A DNA stretch of 64,000 nucleotides from Argopecten irradians (GCF_041381155.1 NC_091138.1:35581604-35645603), one strand, 5' to 3'; shown: positions 46,271 through 58,509, counted from the first letter of the stretch. Made by a program: numbers and translations. The notes: generated by a model from the letters alone, not told the origin.

Positions 46271-46860
46271 TAATATGTGCTCATGGCACATAATAATTCG
46301 TTATTAATAAACAATATTAATGGACTAATTATAGCCAACTGGCGCCGGAAATATTTTGATATTAGAATCCATCCGTTATTCTTTTATTTGTTTGATTTCT
46401 TTACTTTTTGTTTATTTGAATAGCACTAGCATATAGTAAACTAGTAAATTTATGATGAGGTAGCCTTAGAAGTCGTATACATAAAACTGGCTCATATCAA
46501 ATATAAAAACAAGGTAATACATTCTGATAGCGTGAATGCATTTAAGCATGTAACTAATAATAATATGTACTCATGGCACATATCAATTCGGTATTGATAA
46601 ACAATATTAATGAACTAAATATAGCCAACTGGCGCCGGAAATATTTTGATATTAGAATACATCTGTTATTCCTTTATTTGTTTGGTTTCTATTTCTTTAC
46701 TTTTTATTGCATTGATTACAACTTGCTTTGCAAATATTAGTACACTGGTTAATTTATAATGAACTATTAGACTTAGAAGTCGTATACATAAAACTGGCTC
46801 ATATCAAAGATAAAAAAGTAATACATTATGATAGCGTGAATGTATTAAAGCATGTAACTC
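46271..46860. repeat. Two-copy tandem duplication, about 290 bp
   Basis: 46271-46556 and 46557-46860 share AGCCAACTGGCGCCGGAAAT, AAGTCGTATACATAAAACTG and GATAGCGTGAATG in the same order, with moderate divergence and small indels. There is no coding content. Confidence 0.75.
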
Positions 46861-46944
46861 ATAAATCACATTCATGTTAGATGATGTCATTACGGTAAAT
46901 CCATATTGACAATCAATATATAAAATGAACACTGCTATATAAAA

Positions 46945-47066
46945 CTATTGACAATCGATACTTGGTGTTGCGTACTTCTTGTAGTTGGAATTGAGAACAC
47001 AGTCATCTTCCATGTAGCGTTTGAACTCATCAGCAATCAGTCCCTCGGGGCATGTTTTACATCTCT
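46945..47066 (-). CDS. Exon 5: C-terminal tail
   Basis: The acceptor is TTTACCAG, phase 1. It encodes RCKTCPEGLIADEFKRYMED, then a tail ending in a cysteine and Gln before TAG. I do not recognise a domain. A minus-oriented repeat B fragment lies only 54 bp upstream of the acceptor. Confidence 0.72.
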
Positions 47067-50000
47067 CTGGTAAAATAAAATATTGTTTAGATAAATCCTT
47101 GTTCAAGATACAGCATACATGCAGCACACAGCATACATGGAAGGCCGTCCTTACATGACCATAGCTGTTGATAGGACGTAAATTAATCAAACAAAAAACA
47201 AGATACAATTGCTACGTTTAAGTTTTATAACTTGATTTTGTAAATAACCTTTAAAATCATGATATATCGTAAACAATCAGTTTCAATAATAATTCGAAAT
47301 TTTCACTTCAAAATCAATCAGCTGTATTTAGAACATTTCTACGAAACGTAATCCAATAGAAAAATCACAAAATATAGTCTGCATACTAAAACTAGTTATC
47401 AAGAAGGTGTGACTTGGTATCATTTGATCGTAGTATATATGGCCCTATCAATTTATCACAATAGACCGATCGTCAAGTAGTATATATGAAGCCAGGCCTC
47501 AACGAAATATGTATTTTATTCTTGTTTTGTTACTAACAATTAACATTCTTCGTTATAACACCATACAATCATTGTCATTATAATAATAGTTTCTCATGCG
47601 GGTAGTTCTACAATAGTACATTTATTAATATGCATGAGGTAAGTCCAGTTATCATCGTAAGGGATCATGTTCTTACCATTTAATTTAGCTACATTCATGA
47701 GGCTAGGCGACGCATTATCGAAATGAAGCAGATTCTTGCCTATAGACAGACAATAGTCACGGGCTCGGTAGTAGTCGGTGAAGTGTGTGATAGCTCCACA
47801 GTCTGTGTCAAAAAAAAAAATCATAAATCAGAGCCGCACTCATTCAGTTGTCCTTTGGCATACAATATCATGTGCCTAAAATATGTAGAGAAAAAGTAGG
47901 GGTGCTTCGAATCTATAGAGAAAAAGCAGGTACGAAAAACATGTGAGTTTTATTTCAATCATGTTATATTTGATGTTAAAATAATTTCGATCAGTATGTA
48001 TGTAAAAGACATCTACCTTTACATTCAGTGTTGACATCCGTCCATTTTCCGTCTGTTAGACAGGTTTTATGTAGCGTACCATTATGTATGAAGCCATCAT
48101 CACAGAGAATGCCAACTGTACTTCCGATCATCCGAACATTGGAGGATAGCAAAGAATTCGGCATGGTTGAACTGGGGCACTCTACCCGTTGTATGTCGAT
48201 CAAAGTATCTATAATCAAAGGAGTTCAATAATTTGATATGCCACGAGCCATGGTACATTTATCGAGTTCCATAAATGTCATACCACATAGACACGAGTGT
48301 AATATTCTATTTATCACATATTTTAATAATATAATCAAACTTCATATGTTTCGTCTCTATATAAAACAGAAATTCGGCTTGGATGTGTCGTTTTCGTTTA
48401 CTGAGACAATCATACGGCGTCATATTATTAGTTATATAGTCAGTTACTGAACCCCTATAAAGGCATGGAGGGCTAGTTAGATTTTTCCTTCTTACCCTCT
48501 ATGCTTTAATAGGGGGTCATTAACTGACTAACAAATTTATTGCATCGAGGAAAATTTATTTGTTTCATAAGGTCTTTCTTTCCTATTTGTATTGTCAATA
48601 ATCTGAAATCAAACTTGAATCATGCTGGCGAAGGATACAAACAATCGACGCTTTTAAAACAACATTACAGTAAGTGTTGCAAGCAAAACACGTACCTTGC
48701 CGTCAATTACATTTTCAAATATATATGGTTATTATCGCTAAGTTATGCTATCATTGTATGAATGTTTAACAAATTCTGTTGATGTTTTTTCAAGCTATCA
48801 TCCGGAAATGATAATTTGTGAAACAATCTAATTTTAGAAACAGTGACATTTGTAGTTGACTTTTTAACCTCAAATTCACTCCCAAAGCTGTATTTTCTCC
48901 TATGCTACCATTGTTTGAAGTTTGATCAAAAGCCATTAATTTATTCTCAAGTTATCGTCTGGAAACGATTTTGTTTTCTAAACAATCTATTTTTAGTAAC
49001 GGTGGCCTTTATAGTTGACTATTTGACCCCAAATTCAATCCCAAGCTGTATTTTCCCATATGCTACCATTGTGTAAAGTTTGATAAAAATCCATCCATTC
49101 GTTCATAAGTTATCATCTGGAAACCAAATCCGGAGAGACAGACAGACAGGAACAAACACTATAATCCCCTTTGGTTTCACCGATAGAGGACTAATAATTG
49201 GCCTAGACTTTCATATTTATTTATTTATCTATTTTCGGAGTGTGCAAATATACTGTATAAGAAACCTGCAGAACAATACTTATAATTCATAAATTAACAA
49301 TAATTCCAACATTCCTATTGCACAGTAGGCCTAGCTCAATATGATACATGTCTATGAACTTCAGATTTATCCAATACAATTTGAAAATTATTTTTTTAAC
49401 TTCAAATTAAATTAAATTCAAATTCAATATGATATCACTAGTATGTTGTTAAATTGTTAGCAAATTTCCTTATAATGAGACAAGACAGAAATATTTACCT
49501 GACTTTAAACAAAACACATTTCCGTTTTTCATTCCGAGGCATTCTGATCCACCTTGACATGTCGTTTGTGTACAGTTACTAATATTGTTCTGTGAATGAA
49601 ACAAATGCATCATTGACAACATTTTTTTTATCATTCGGCGTTTTACTAACAGCTTTATACCATTCTACTTCAGACTTAATGCTCAAGTTAGGCAATTGCC
49701 GAACATTGGTTGTACGTGGTTTCCCCCTGAGTACTCCAGCTTGCCTTTCCTTTCTAAACTTGGTAATTACCTTAATTACAAGTTTAGTTAAACATATTTT
49801 GTAGCCATATTAGCAACAGGATTGGACACAAGTTAATTCTAACTTAAAAACGCCCTCTCCGTTAATATTTACAAACATATGATAAATACATCATAAGATG
49901 ACTTTTATATTATATCATATCATAATTATATCTTAAAGGGAAAAAGATTCTAGTAAGAGAGAAGAAGGAGACACATAATAATGTAACTAGATATATTAGT

Positions 50001-53000
50001 TTTGCATGGAAATGATCCCATGTGCACTTCTTATCAATTTTTATACTTATACCCACAAAAGTTTGAAATATGTACGTACATTTTACACTTTAACTTTCCC
50101 TGAACAATTACCTCCCCTTTCCCCTTCTAACTACTATTGTGAACAAAAGAAATCCAACATAAAAACCTTGTATAAATTAGCTGTTGATTTCATTGGTCGA
50201 TCCATTTGATACTCTATCCGGTCACGAATGCTATTGATCTACTGAAGGTTAACCTCGTTAACGTGAATGCCTATGTCCTAATCTTTATTGTATCCGGATA
50301 GGTTTGTTTTATAGTAACTAGTTTGTTTGTTTGTTTGATTAATTAACGTCCTATTAACAGCCAGGGTCATGTAAGGACGGCCTCCCATGTATGCGGTGTG
50401 ATGCGTGTATGTTATGCGAGGTGCGTGTTTTGGGAGACTGCGGTATATTCATGTAGTGTCCTCTTGTATAGTGGAACATTTGCCCTTTTTATAGTGCTAT
50501 ATCACTGAAGCATGCCGCCGAAGACACCAAGCAACACACCCCACCCGGTCACATTATACTGACAACGGGCGAACCAGTCGTCCCACTCCCTGTATGCTGA
50601 GCGCTAAGCAGGAGCAGAAACTACCACTTTTATAGACTTTGGTGTGTCTCGGCCAGGGGACAGAATCCAGAGCCTTCCTCACAGGGGCGAACGTTCAACT
50701 CAAGGCCAAAAGTGAGGCGGTGCCAAGGGAGGCATTAGGAAGGATAAAGTCAGTTAGGAAGAAGAGAAAAGATAAGATCCTAAATTTAGTCGCCTTTTAC
50801 GATCATGCAATAGGGGCAGCAGGTACAATTCTTACGCCCTACCTGCAGGGCCAATTATTATAGTAACTACTATCACTCATGTACTTTTACATAAATGATC
50901 GGGTCTGGATTTGTTTATATTCTTTATGTACTGACTATCATATATATTGCAAATTTTATTGTATTAATGTTAACGGTCTAAGTTAAATACAAACAAGACG
51001 TTGTCACACGAATCAAGAAAATATCAAATATAGTTAAAGTGAACAGTCGGGCAAGGATGGCTAAAGTCGGTAAAAATGGTGTGAATGTATCCAGTATAAT
51101 TTCTTATGAAATAGAAAAATAAAATCTCTCGCCAAAATCTGTCTGCGTACGAAGAAATTAATTTAAAGTATAGGAATCGCTAAAACGTCCTCCCGGCTGA
51201 CTATGTCCGTGGTTACATTTCCACGCAGCCTCGCTTTCAATGCTTTCAACTTTTCAACAAAATACTTTAATGGTCAGAACTGGGAAACGTAAGCAGAACT
51301 TAGCCGTCGTATTAATATGTGAGAACTTTTGGAAGGCCAATGAACGCATTTAGACTGGTTTTCTTTGCCCGACTATTCACTTTAAAAGTGTCCGAGACAC
51401 ACCAAAATGCTTCAGTGATAAAGCACTGTAAAAAGGGCAACAGCTCTACTATACAAGACACAACACGAACATACCGCAGTCTCACAATCCATGCACCTCG
51501 CACTTCATACACGCTACAATCCGCATATATGAGAGGCGGTCCTTACATGACGTTGGCTGTTAATAAGATGTTAATTAATCAAACAAACAATCGAAAAGTG
51601 TCTTACTCCCTTGTATTACCACGTGCATATCTATACTACTCTTCCAATCACTGGTTATTTTTAAGAAGAAATCGAAAATAATTCTGATCCATATGTGCTG
51701 ACTTTATTTTCAGTTTCTCATTGTTCTATCCATTTTACAATATCACTTGTCACATTACCTCTATCCTCTAACCTAAGTATACCAGCTTCATCTATATTAC
51801 TTGTACAATTATAACTCTTTCTCAGTGATGATATTGAATGAAATAATTGACCGTCATAGTCTGAATCTAACCTATCTTCTGTTTCTACATGTTCTTTCGA
51901 TTTCACAACCTTATTTAATGAAGCGGAATCTACTTTTGTTCATCTCAACGTACAAAGTATAAAGCAGTAATATGACGTCCTCTTCAGTGAATTATACCAT
52001 ATATATATATATTACTGAGACATGGCTTAGTCCTGATGATGCTACTTCTGATTTTCTTGGTTTTCATCCCCTTATCGCTACTGTAGACCATATAGGCAGG
52101 GAGGAGGGGTGTCATATAACTTATGTAAACGTAGATCCGACCTCGAATTACCTTCAGTCGAGTACGTTTGACTGCAACGAAATATATTTGGAAAATCTAT
52201 CTTATATGGAACCTTTTACAGACCTCCTAACACACCTGTCTCTAGCTTGGAACACATTGACCACTCCATTGAACTGGCTTTTAATACTGGAATATCAAAT
52301 ATATTTAATACTGTTTACCGGCGACATTAATGCCAACCTCTTGGATAATAATAATCACTCATTACATCTAAAAATATATTAACTACTTACAACCTGACAC
52401 AGTGTATATCCGGTCCCACCTTCTTTACTAAAATTTCTTCCGATGTCCTTGATGTAGTTTGCTCAAGTGATCCATCATGAATTAATATCTGTCATGTCGG
52501 CGAGAGCTTTCTTGGTCAACCTTTGAGATATCATTGTCACATTTATGGTACTATAACTATATCTAAACCTTCCCAAGATGATTCAAACGTAACATTTGGC
52601 TTTATGGTCACGATGACTATAGAAACAGACTTTAGATGAAAACGATATAGAAAAAAGTACCTAACAATTAACAGAAATTATTCTCAGTACAGCCAAAAAA
52701 TGTATACCTTTTAAAATTATCACCGTTAGAAATAATGCTTCTGCATGGCTAACTGACAATATAAGAAATCTGATACGTAAGAGAAACTTTTTTCATTGGA
52801 AGGCAAAACAATCTGAAAATGGATACGGCTGGGCCAAATTTAGAAGTTTAAGAAATGTGTGTGTTAATGCCATTCATAAATCAAAATGTAATTATTTTAA
52901 TAAACTTTGCAATAGGTTTAACGATAATATTAGTACTAATGCTAGAGAATGATGGAAAAATCGTAAATGGTCTAATGTCAAACTCTTCCTAAAAATGTTC

Positions 53001-56000
53001 TATCCATTCTATCGCCGTCGATAATAAGATTCTGGGTAATACTCTCAATAAAGCTGACGCTTTTAAAACATTCTTCTCCTCTCAATATACTATTAATGAT
53101 ACTAATATTCATCCTCCTGAACTTCCGGAATCTCCTCGTAACATTTCAGACTTTTGATATCTCGACAAGATGTTCTCAATGCTTTGCAATATCTTAACTC
53201 CAAAAAAGTAGCTGGTCCTTACTTGATAAGATCTCGTCTAATCAAGGAAGCGGCCGATATCCTTAATTATCAATAACAACATATATTTAACTCTAACACC
53301 ACTATATTCCCATCTTCCTTGAAAAAAGCAAATGTCACACCACTGTTTATAAAAGATGACCCTTCTATTATCCATAATTAACGTCCAATATCTCTATTGT
53401 CAATTACAGGCAAGTTAATGGAATGGTGTATTTAGATAAATATACAATTTTCTTATTGATGAATCTCTTCTAACTTCCTCTCAATCTGGCTTCAGATCAG
53501 GTGATTGCACTATCAATCAACTTCTATCCATTTCTCTTTTTTTTTTCTAATCTCGATAAGGGTAGCGAAGTAAGTTTAGTTTTCTGTGACATTAGCAAAG
53601 CGTTTGACCGGGTATGGCATCGGGCTCTCCTATCCAAATTAAACTCTATTGATATCACAGAAAATATATTTTCTTGGTTCGCAAATTATCTTCATAATCG
53701 TTGTCAATGTGTAGTAATTAATGGTAGCTTACACTCCCTAGCACAAACAGATTTGAAACTACCTTACACCGACATTAAACCTTACATTCAGTCAGCCATT
53801 AAACACCATTAGCAACAAAGGTGGTCTACCGAAACAAAGAATAAACTGTTTAAAATACAGCCTACACTTAATCCTAATCTGTCCAGTCGGAGAGACCGCA
53901 GACAGGAAGTTGTTCTCTCTCGGCTCCGAATGGGACACACATATTTTACACATTCCTATCAATTGAGAGGGGAGGATCCTCTTACATGCCATGCATGCGA
54001 TTCTCCTCTCACAGTGGAGCATATTTTATTGCATTGTATCGATTTTAAACACATACAAGATAAGTACTATGATGTCTCCGACATGTACACTTTGTTTCAT
54101 GCCGTGAGACATAATCGTATTTTCAATTATCTCAAAGAGATCGGCATTTTTAACAAAATTTAATCGTTTTCTAATCGCATCTTACATTCATATCAATCGT
54201 TTCTTCAACATTGTGCATGAGTTTTCTCATGTGTTTTAGCCAAAACTATTTTTATCCTATGTAACTCTTTTTATTAAATCAACATTTACAATTTTGTTTT
54301 AGTTTTTACTTGCCTTTTTCTTATCCTGATCTTTTAGATACAGTTTATATCCTAATACTAATGCCTGCCGTGTAGTTTGGCCCTAAATGACCTTAGTTGT
54401 CGATGGGCCGTAAAACTCAAACACTCACTTAGCTTATATAACAGCGGGTGTTCTCCAAGGATCCATTCTAGGTCCATTGCTATTTTCATTAACGATATTG
54501 TAAGTATTATCAGTTTTTCCACCTAACTATTTGCTGACGATACATCATTGTCTGTTAAAGTGGAATCCCCTGATCTGAGTACAAATCTACTAAATAATGA
54601 CCTTATAAAAATTAACCAATGGTCAAATACATGGCATGTAAAATTTAATCGTTCTTAAACAGTAACAATAACAAACCGATTCAATATCACACTAACAGAA
54701 GTGACCTGTCACAAACATTACCTTTTCAGCTAACGTAAGTTGGTCTGACCATCTACAGCATATTATTAAAAAACTTCTAAATAATGAAATTTACTCCGAT
54801 ATCTCAAATTCAGATTTAATTGAAAATCTCTTCATACTTTATACTGTTCCTTTATTAGGCTATAGCTAGAATATGGATATATTGTCTGGGATAACATAAC
54901 ATTAGGACAAAGTAATCTTTTAGAAAACATTCAACTCAATTTGAAACAGCTAGAATCATAACCAATGCCACCAAACTCACTATCTTAGCTAACTTAACAT
55001 GCTCCCACCTCGTCATCATACTATTCACTCATACAGCACAAGGAGGGTGGGGCGGCGATTCTTATTGTCATCCTCCATGTCGTACTCTACAAAGGTTCCT
55101 TTCTCCCGTCTTCTGAACTCTCTTCCGGACAGTATATCTAATAAATATATTGCCTGTTTCAAAAACTTCCTTAATACTGATATCCTAACTGTCCCTTTCT
55201 ACTATTATCAATGTTAAACAAGACATTGCCAGATTCTCCACTCCCGTCTTCGAATGCATTGCAGTCCACTAAACTTTCATCTATATCATCGCCATCTTGT
55301 GGTTAGTCCTAGTTGCTCATGTAACCAATCTGACGAAACTTCTGAACATTTCCTTCTCTTTTGTACAAATTACCAACAAACAAGAAAGATAGTTTTAGAA
55401 ACCTACCCCATGACTATTATGTTAACACTTTACTATATGGTGACACTAATATGCCCGATCAGTAAAATGTAAACATTTTTGATACGGTTCAATTTTTTTT
55501 ATTAATTATACGAACCGCTTTTAAAAGTATTTATAAATAGACATGTATCCATCAGTACTACTTTACTGTTAATCTCAAAACCAATTTTATCTCTATTCGT
55601 ACATTTGTATATTGGTTATATACTCAGACTCGTGATAGTTTTACTTATACTCAAACAATGACCGATATCATCTTCTCAACAAATCTCTGGTTTTGTGTGG
55701 TTAAACAAGAGGTCTTAATGGTCATCTGACTATTGGCACAATGCAACAATATTTAAGGCAATACAAAGAACTCTTTTAATAGAAGAAGTTTAGTTTCTGA
55801 TATATTTGATGAAATAGATCATGAATGAAAGTCCCTTGATCCCCACCATGCTATAATTCCAATATCCAGAGAAGAATAGTGGATATAACGTCAATATATA
55901 AATCACATGTTATTTACAATCAATGGAACATGTTTTAATGATTTAGAAGAAACTTTGTGCCATCCAGTACAATAAAAACTTCAATTACAAAATTTTCTAA

Positions 56001-58289
56001 ATGTTCATCACATCCTGTGCTAAAGGTGGCTTTCCCCATACATCCCATGCTTTCGAATAAAAACTGGTCCCAAGGTCCGGCTATAGCAGGATGGCACAAA
56101 AATGAAGACTAGTCCATTTCCTATCACTAACGCACTACGAACACACACGCTCGTGCACAAGCACACACTAATATATACTAAATTTCATAACTTAACGTAT
56201 GAAGAATTTCATAAAGATAGGTGAAGGAGGGTTATTTCAATTTTTATTCGAAATGTACATTATTGATATATGATCAAATTTGAGCTTGTATGTTTGTTTG
56301 TTTGATTAATTAACGTTCTATTAACAGCTATTGTCATGTAAGGACGGCCTTCCATGTATGCGGTGTGTTGCCTGTATGTTGTGCGAGATGCGTGTTGTGG
56401 GAGACTGTGTAATTATTCATGTTGTGTCTTCTTGTATACAATACAATTAATTTTATTCAAAGTCGCATATTTCTTACAAATAACATTAGCTCTTGTAAGC
56501 TATTATCGCGACAAAAAATTGTATAGTGGATTTGTTGCCCTTTTTATAGTGCTATATCACTGAAGCATGCCGCCGAAGACACCAAGCAACACACCCCACC
56601 CGGTCACATTATACTGACAACGGGCGAACCAGTCGTCCCACTCCCTGTATGCTGAGCGCTAAGCAGGGGCAGAAACTACCACTTTTATAGACTTTGGTGT
56701 GTTTCGGCCAGGGGACAGAACCCAGAGCCTTCCTCACAGGGGCGAAGGTTCAACTCAAAGCCAAAAGTGAGGCGGTGCCAAGTGAGGCATTAGGAAAGAT
56801 AAAGTCTGTTAGGAAGAAGAGAAAAGATAAGATCCTAAATTTAGTCGCCTTTTACGATCATGCGATAGGGGCAGCAGGTACAATTCTAACACCCTACCGA
56901 CAGGGCCATTGCAGCTATAACATTCAACAATCGGAACTATATCTACGGTTTGTTTGTTTGTTTGATTATTTTAACGTCCTATTAGCCATCCTGACAACCG
57001 TAGTTACCCAGCTTAGGAATCGATATAGTTTTTTTTATTAAATCACGAACATGTAAAAAAAGCTTATTTAAGAAAAATATATAGATTGAAGTATTTTGAT
57101 TGCGTTAAAGGTGGTATGAACGCAATGGAATACAGACATATTCAACGCTAACGCGCTACATTGAATATGTCTGTATCCCATTGCGTTCATACCACTTTTA
57201 ACACAATCAAAACAGTGTTCAATCTCTATGTAAGGACGGCCTCTGAGGTGCGTGTTTTAGGAGACTGCTTTATGTTTGTGTTGTGTCTTCACTCCCAGAA
57301 AGTGCTTCAAGCGGTAGCTGTTATGTCATTGTAGAATCCAACATGTTTTGGTAGACTACAGTATGTTTGTGTTGTGTCTTCTTATATGGTGGAACTTAAT
57401 CCTTTTTATACTGCTATATCAATGAAGTAACCAAGGAACACATCCATCGGGTCAAATTATACTGACAACGGACGAACCAATCGTCCCATTCCCTTAATGC
57501 TGAGCGCTAAGCAAGAGCAGGGGCTACCACTTTTATAGACATTGGTGTTTCTCGGCCCTGTGAGGAAGGCTCTGAGTTCTGTCCCCTGGCCGAGACACAC
57601 CAAAGTCTATAAAAGTGGTAGTTTCTGCTCTTACTTAGCGTTCAGCATACAGGGAGTGGGACGACTGGTTCGCCCGTTGTCAGTATAATGTGACCGGGTG
57701 GGGTGTGTTGCTTTGTGTCTTCGGCGGCATGCTTCAGTGATATAGCACTATAAAAAGGGCAAAAGTTCCACTATACAAGAAGACACAACATGAATATACC
57801 GCAGTCTCCTGAAACACGCACCTCGCACAACATACACGCAACACACCGCATACATGGGAGGCCGTCCTTACATGACCATAGCTGTTAATAGGACGTTAAT
57901 TAATCAAACAAACAAACAAAATCATAAATACATCAAAAGGCAAAACAAACCTCATATTCCGTCGGCTGCCATTGACTGGGACTTGTGACGTAGTCGAAGT
58001 CGATTGTGGGTTCTAACTCGAACCCTGTAGTTCCGTATAGACACACTAGTGTAAGGAGATGGTAAGTAAAAGCCTCACAAGATGCAGTGGCAACGCAACT
58101 TTTTAGGCATGATGAAAGTGTATTGTGGGTCTTTGAACGGAATATAGAACTATTTGATAAAATAAATCCTCTTCTGTAGCCCTCCGTACAAAACTTCCCG
58201 ACTAAAGTTGACGAAATAATCGGTAAATAAAAGTAGAGGATTACATATACCGAGATTCCTGCCATCGTCTGTCTCATAAAGGCCTTCAT
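46945..58289 (-). CDS. Secreted PAN/Apple-EGF-sushi-lectin-like protein, five exons
   Basis: Exons in transcript order: 58289 (or 58265)-57951, 49589-49499, 48208-48017, 47802-47677, 47066-46945. Every junction has GT/AG and matching phase (0, 1, 1, 1), giving about 281-289 residues. The order is a hydrophobic signal segment (ISVYVILYFYLPIISS), a PAN/Apple module (four cysteines, SSCLKSCVATASCEAFTYH), a short EGF-like module (CTQTTCQGGSECLG), a sushi/CCP module (about 60 residues with four cysteines and GKWTDVNTEC), the start of a C-type-lectin-like domain (YYRARDYCLSIGKNLLHFD), then a 40-residue cysteine-containing tail ending DCQ. The lectin-like part lacks its second half. Probably an extracellular recognition or adhesion protein; ligand unknown. 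Intron 1 (8.4 kb) holds LINEs and repeat B. Confidence 0.85.
47120..47192 (-). repeat. Repeat family B end fragment
   Basis: CATACATGGAAGGCCGTCC through GGACGTAAATTAATCAAACA: only the inverted head, in the last intron of the PAN-EGF-sushi gene. Confidence 0.75.
47677..47802 (-). CDS. Exon 4: C-type-lectin-like N-terminal half
   Basis: DCGAITHFTDYYRARDYC followed by SIGKNLLHFDNASP resembles the first part of C-type lectin domains. The donor AATG/GTAAGA ends it before the stop that a plain ORF reading would reach. The expected WxxGxxxx...WxxG and Ca-binding half is absent in the next exon. Confidence 0.72.
48017..48208 (-). CDS. Exon 3: sushi/CCP domain
   Basis: A 192-nt phase 1-1 exon with the CCP cysteine pattern: VECPSS, GILCDDGF, HKTCLTDGKW and NTEC. 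One complete domain per phase 1-1 exon is typical for this family. Confidence 0.88.
48437..48530. repeat. Fold-back element, 36-bp arms
   Basis: The arms 48437-48472 and 48495-48530 are inverted repeats with a few mismatches (TAGTCAGTTACTGAACCCC against TAGTCAGTTAATGACCCCC). The loop is 22 nt. It is probably a small MITE in intron 2 of the PAN-EGF-sushi gene. Confidence 0.65.
48780..49190 (+). repeat. Tandem repeat, about 165-bp units
   Basis: Two clear units with GTTGACTATTTGACCCC, AAGCTGTATTTTCC and ATGCTACCATTGTG, then a GACAGACAGACAGG tail. It lies in intron 2 of the PAN-EGF-sushi gene. The open frames are repeat artefacts. Confidence 0.75.
49499..49589 (-). CDS. Exon 2: EGF-like module
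   Basis: A 91-nt exon, acceptor TTCACAG, donor TCAG/GTAAAT. It encodes NCTQTTCQGGSECLG and VFCLKS. With four cysteines it is a reduced EGF-like unit. Confidence 0.75.
50321..50852 (+). repeat. Repeat family B, full-length plus copy
   Basis: Best reference copy in the window, from GTTTGTTTGTTTGTTTGATT to CCCTACCTGCAGGGCC. It contains an AGTCGCCTTTTACGATCATG box that I recall from other molluscan repeats. The 74-codon frame at 50639-50863 recurs in the copy at 56291-56910, but I regard it as non-coding. Confidence 0.85.
51390..51590 (-). repeat. Repeat family B, partial minus copy
   Basis: CCGAGACACACCAAA through TGTTAATTAATCAAACAAAC, with an internal deletion. Confidence 0.7.
51930..55475 (+). 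mobile_element. Degraded CR1/L2-like LINE (endonuclease-RT), interrupted
   Basis: In order: HLNVQSIK start of the endonuclease (about 51940), ITETWLSPDDATSDFLGF (about 52010), GDINANL (about 52320), RT motif SKAFDRVWH (53594-53620), GVLQGSILGPL (about 54450), FADDT (about 54530) and the C-terminal SPLNFHLYHRHLVVSPSCSC region (about 55260-55320). It has many stops and frameshifts and is dead. It is cut by a second LINE at 53732-54429. It lies antisense in intron 1 of the PAN-EGF-sushi gene. Confidence 0.82.
53732..54429 (+). mobile_element. 5'-truncated LINE nested in the RT of another LINE
   Basis: It carries the C-terminal LINE region EVVLSRLRMGHTYFTHSY, then CHACDSPLTVEHILLHC. Its 3' end reads TTGGCCCTAAATGACCTTAG, then CGATGGGCCGTAAAACTCAA. 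TAGCTTA flanks it on both sides (53725-53731 and 54430-54436). Removing it restores continuity of the outer RT between its NGSL and ITAGVLQG blocks. Confidence 0.8.
55700..56110 (+). repeat. Repeat A superfamily-like fragment
   Basis: It starts AACAAGAGGTCTTAATGGTC, then CTGACTATTGGCACAATG, like the head at 42437. The rest is diverged and no tail is seen. Confidence 0.5.
56291..56910 (+). repeat. Repeat family B, plus copy with an 80-bp insertion
   Basis: Full copy similar to 50321-50852. Within it, 56439-56518 is extra and flanked by TTGTATA (56432-56438 and 56519-56525). Confidence 0.85.
56439..56518. mobile_element. 80-bp insertion with 7-bp duplication
   Basis: The sequence is absent from other B copies. 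The 7-bp duplication of TTGTATA shows it inserted into repeat B. I see no clear terminal inverted repeats. It is a very small non-autonomous element or retroposed fragment of unknown type. Confidence 0.65.
57084..57224. repeat. Long hairpin, about 62-bp arms
   Basis: 57084-57145 pairs with 57161-57224 over nearly the whole length (for example GTGGTATGAACGCAATGG against CCATTGCGTTCATACCAC). The loop is 15 nt. It is a MITE-like fold-back with high arm identity, between two B copies. Confidence 0.8.
57228..57925. repeat. Head-to-head pair of repeat B copies (large palindrome)
   Basis: 57228-57556 is plus and 57557-57925 is minus. They meet at TCTCGGCCCTGTGAGGAAGG with no spacer. The arms share CTACCACTTTTATAGAC and its complement, and the minus arm ends GGACGTTAATTAATCAAAC. 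The plus arm is more diverged and has a short internal duplication, while the minus arm is close to the reference copy. Confidence 0.75.
57951..58289 (-). CDS. Exon 1: signal peptide and PAN/Apple domain
   Basis: There are in-frame ATGs at 58289 and 58265. Either gives a signal peptide; I extend to the upstream one. PAN features: GFILSNSSIFRSKTHNTLSS, then CLKSCVATASCEAFTY. The donor GAG/GTTTGT leaves phase 0. Confidence 0.78.
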
Positions 58290-58509
58290 TGACATGTCTG
58301 TATAGATCTCAATAGCTGTGTTTGCTGCTCTTACTGTTAGTGGTATTGATAACCACACAGTTCGATCATTAACTCAAACGTTAAAAGTCACGTGCAAGCA
58401 TTCTATAATAATATTATCACGCATGCGCATCCGGTACGTGTAGCTGGCAGCCTATGACCATTTGGGTACCGTACACGTATTAACGTATTAGAAAACGTTA
58501 TAAAAGAAC

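Noticed and set aside
50639..50863. Recurring 70-codon frame in repeat B (also 56694-57041)
   Set aside because: It is shared only because both are recent copies of the same repeat. Other B copies break it.
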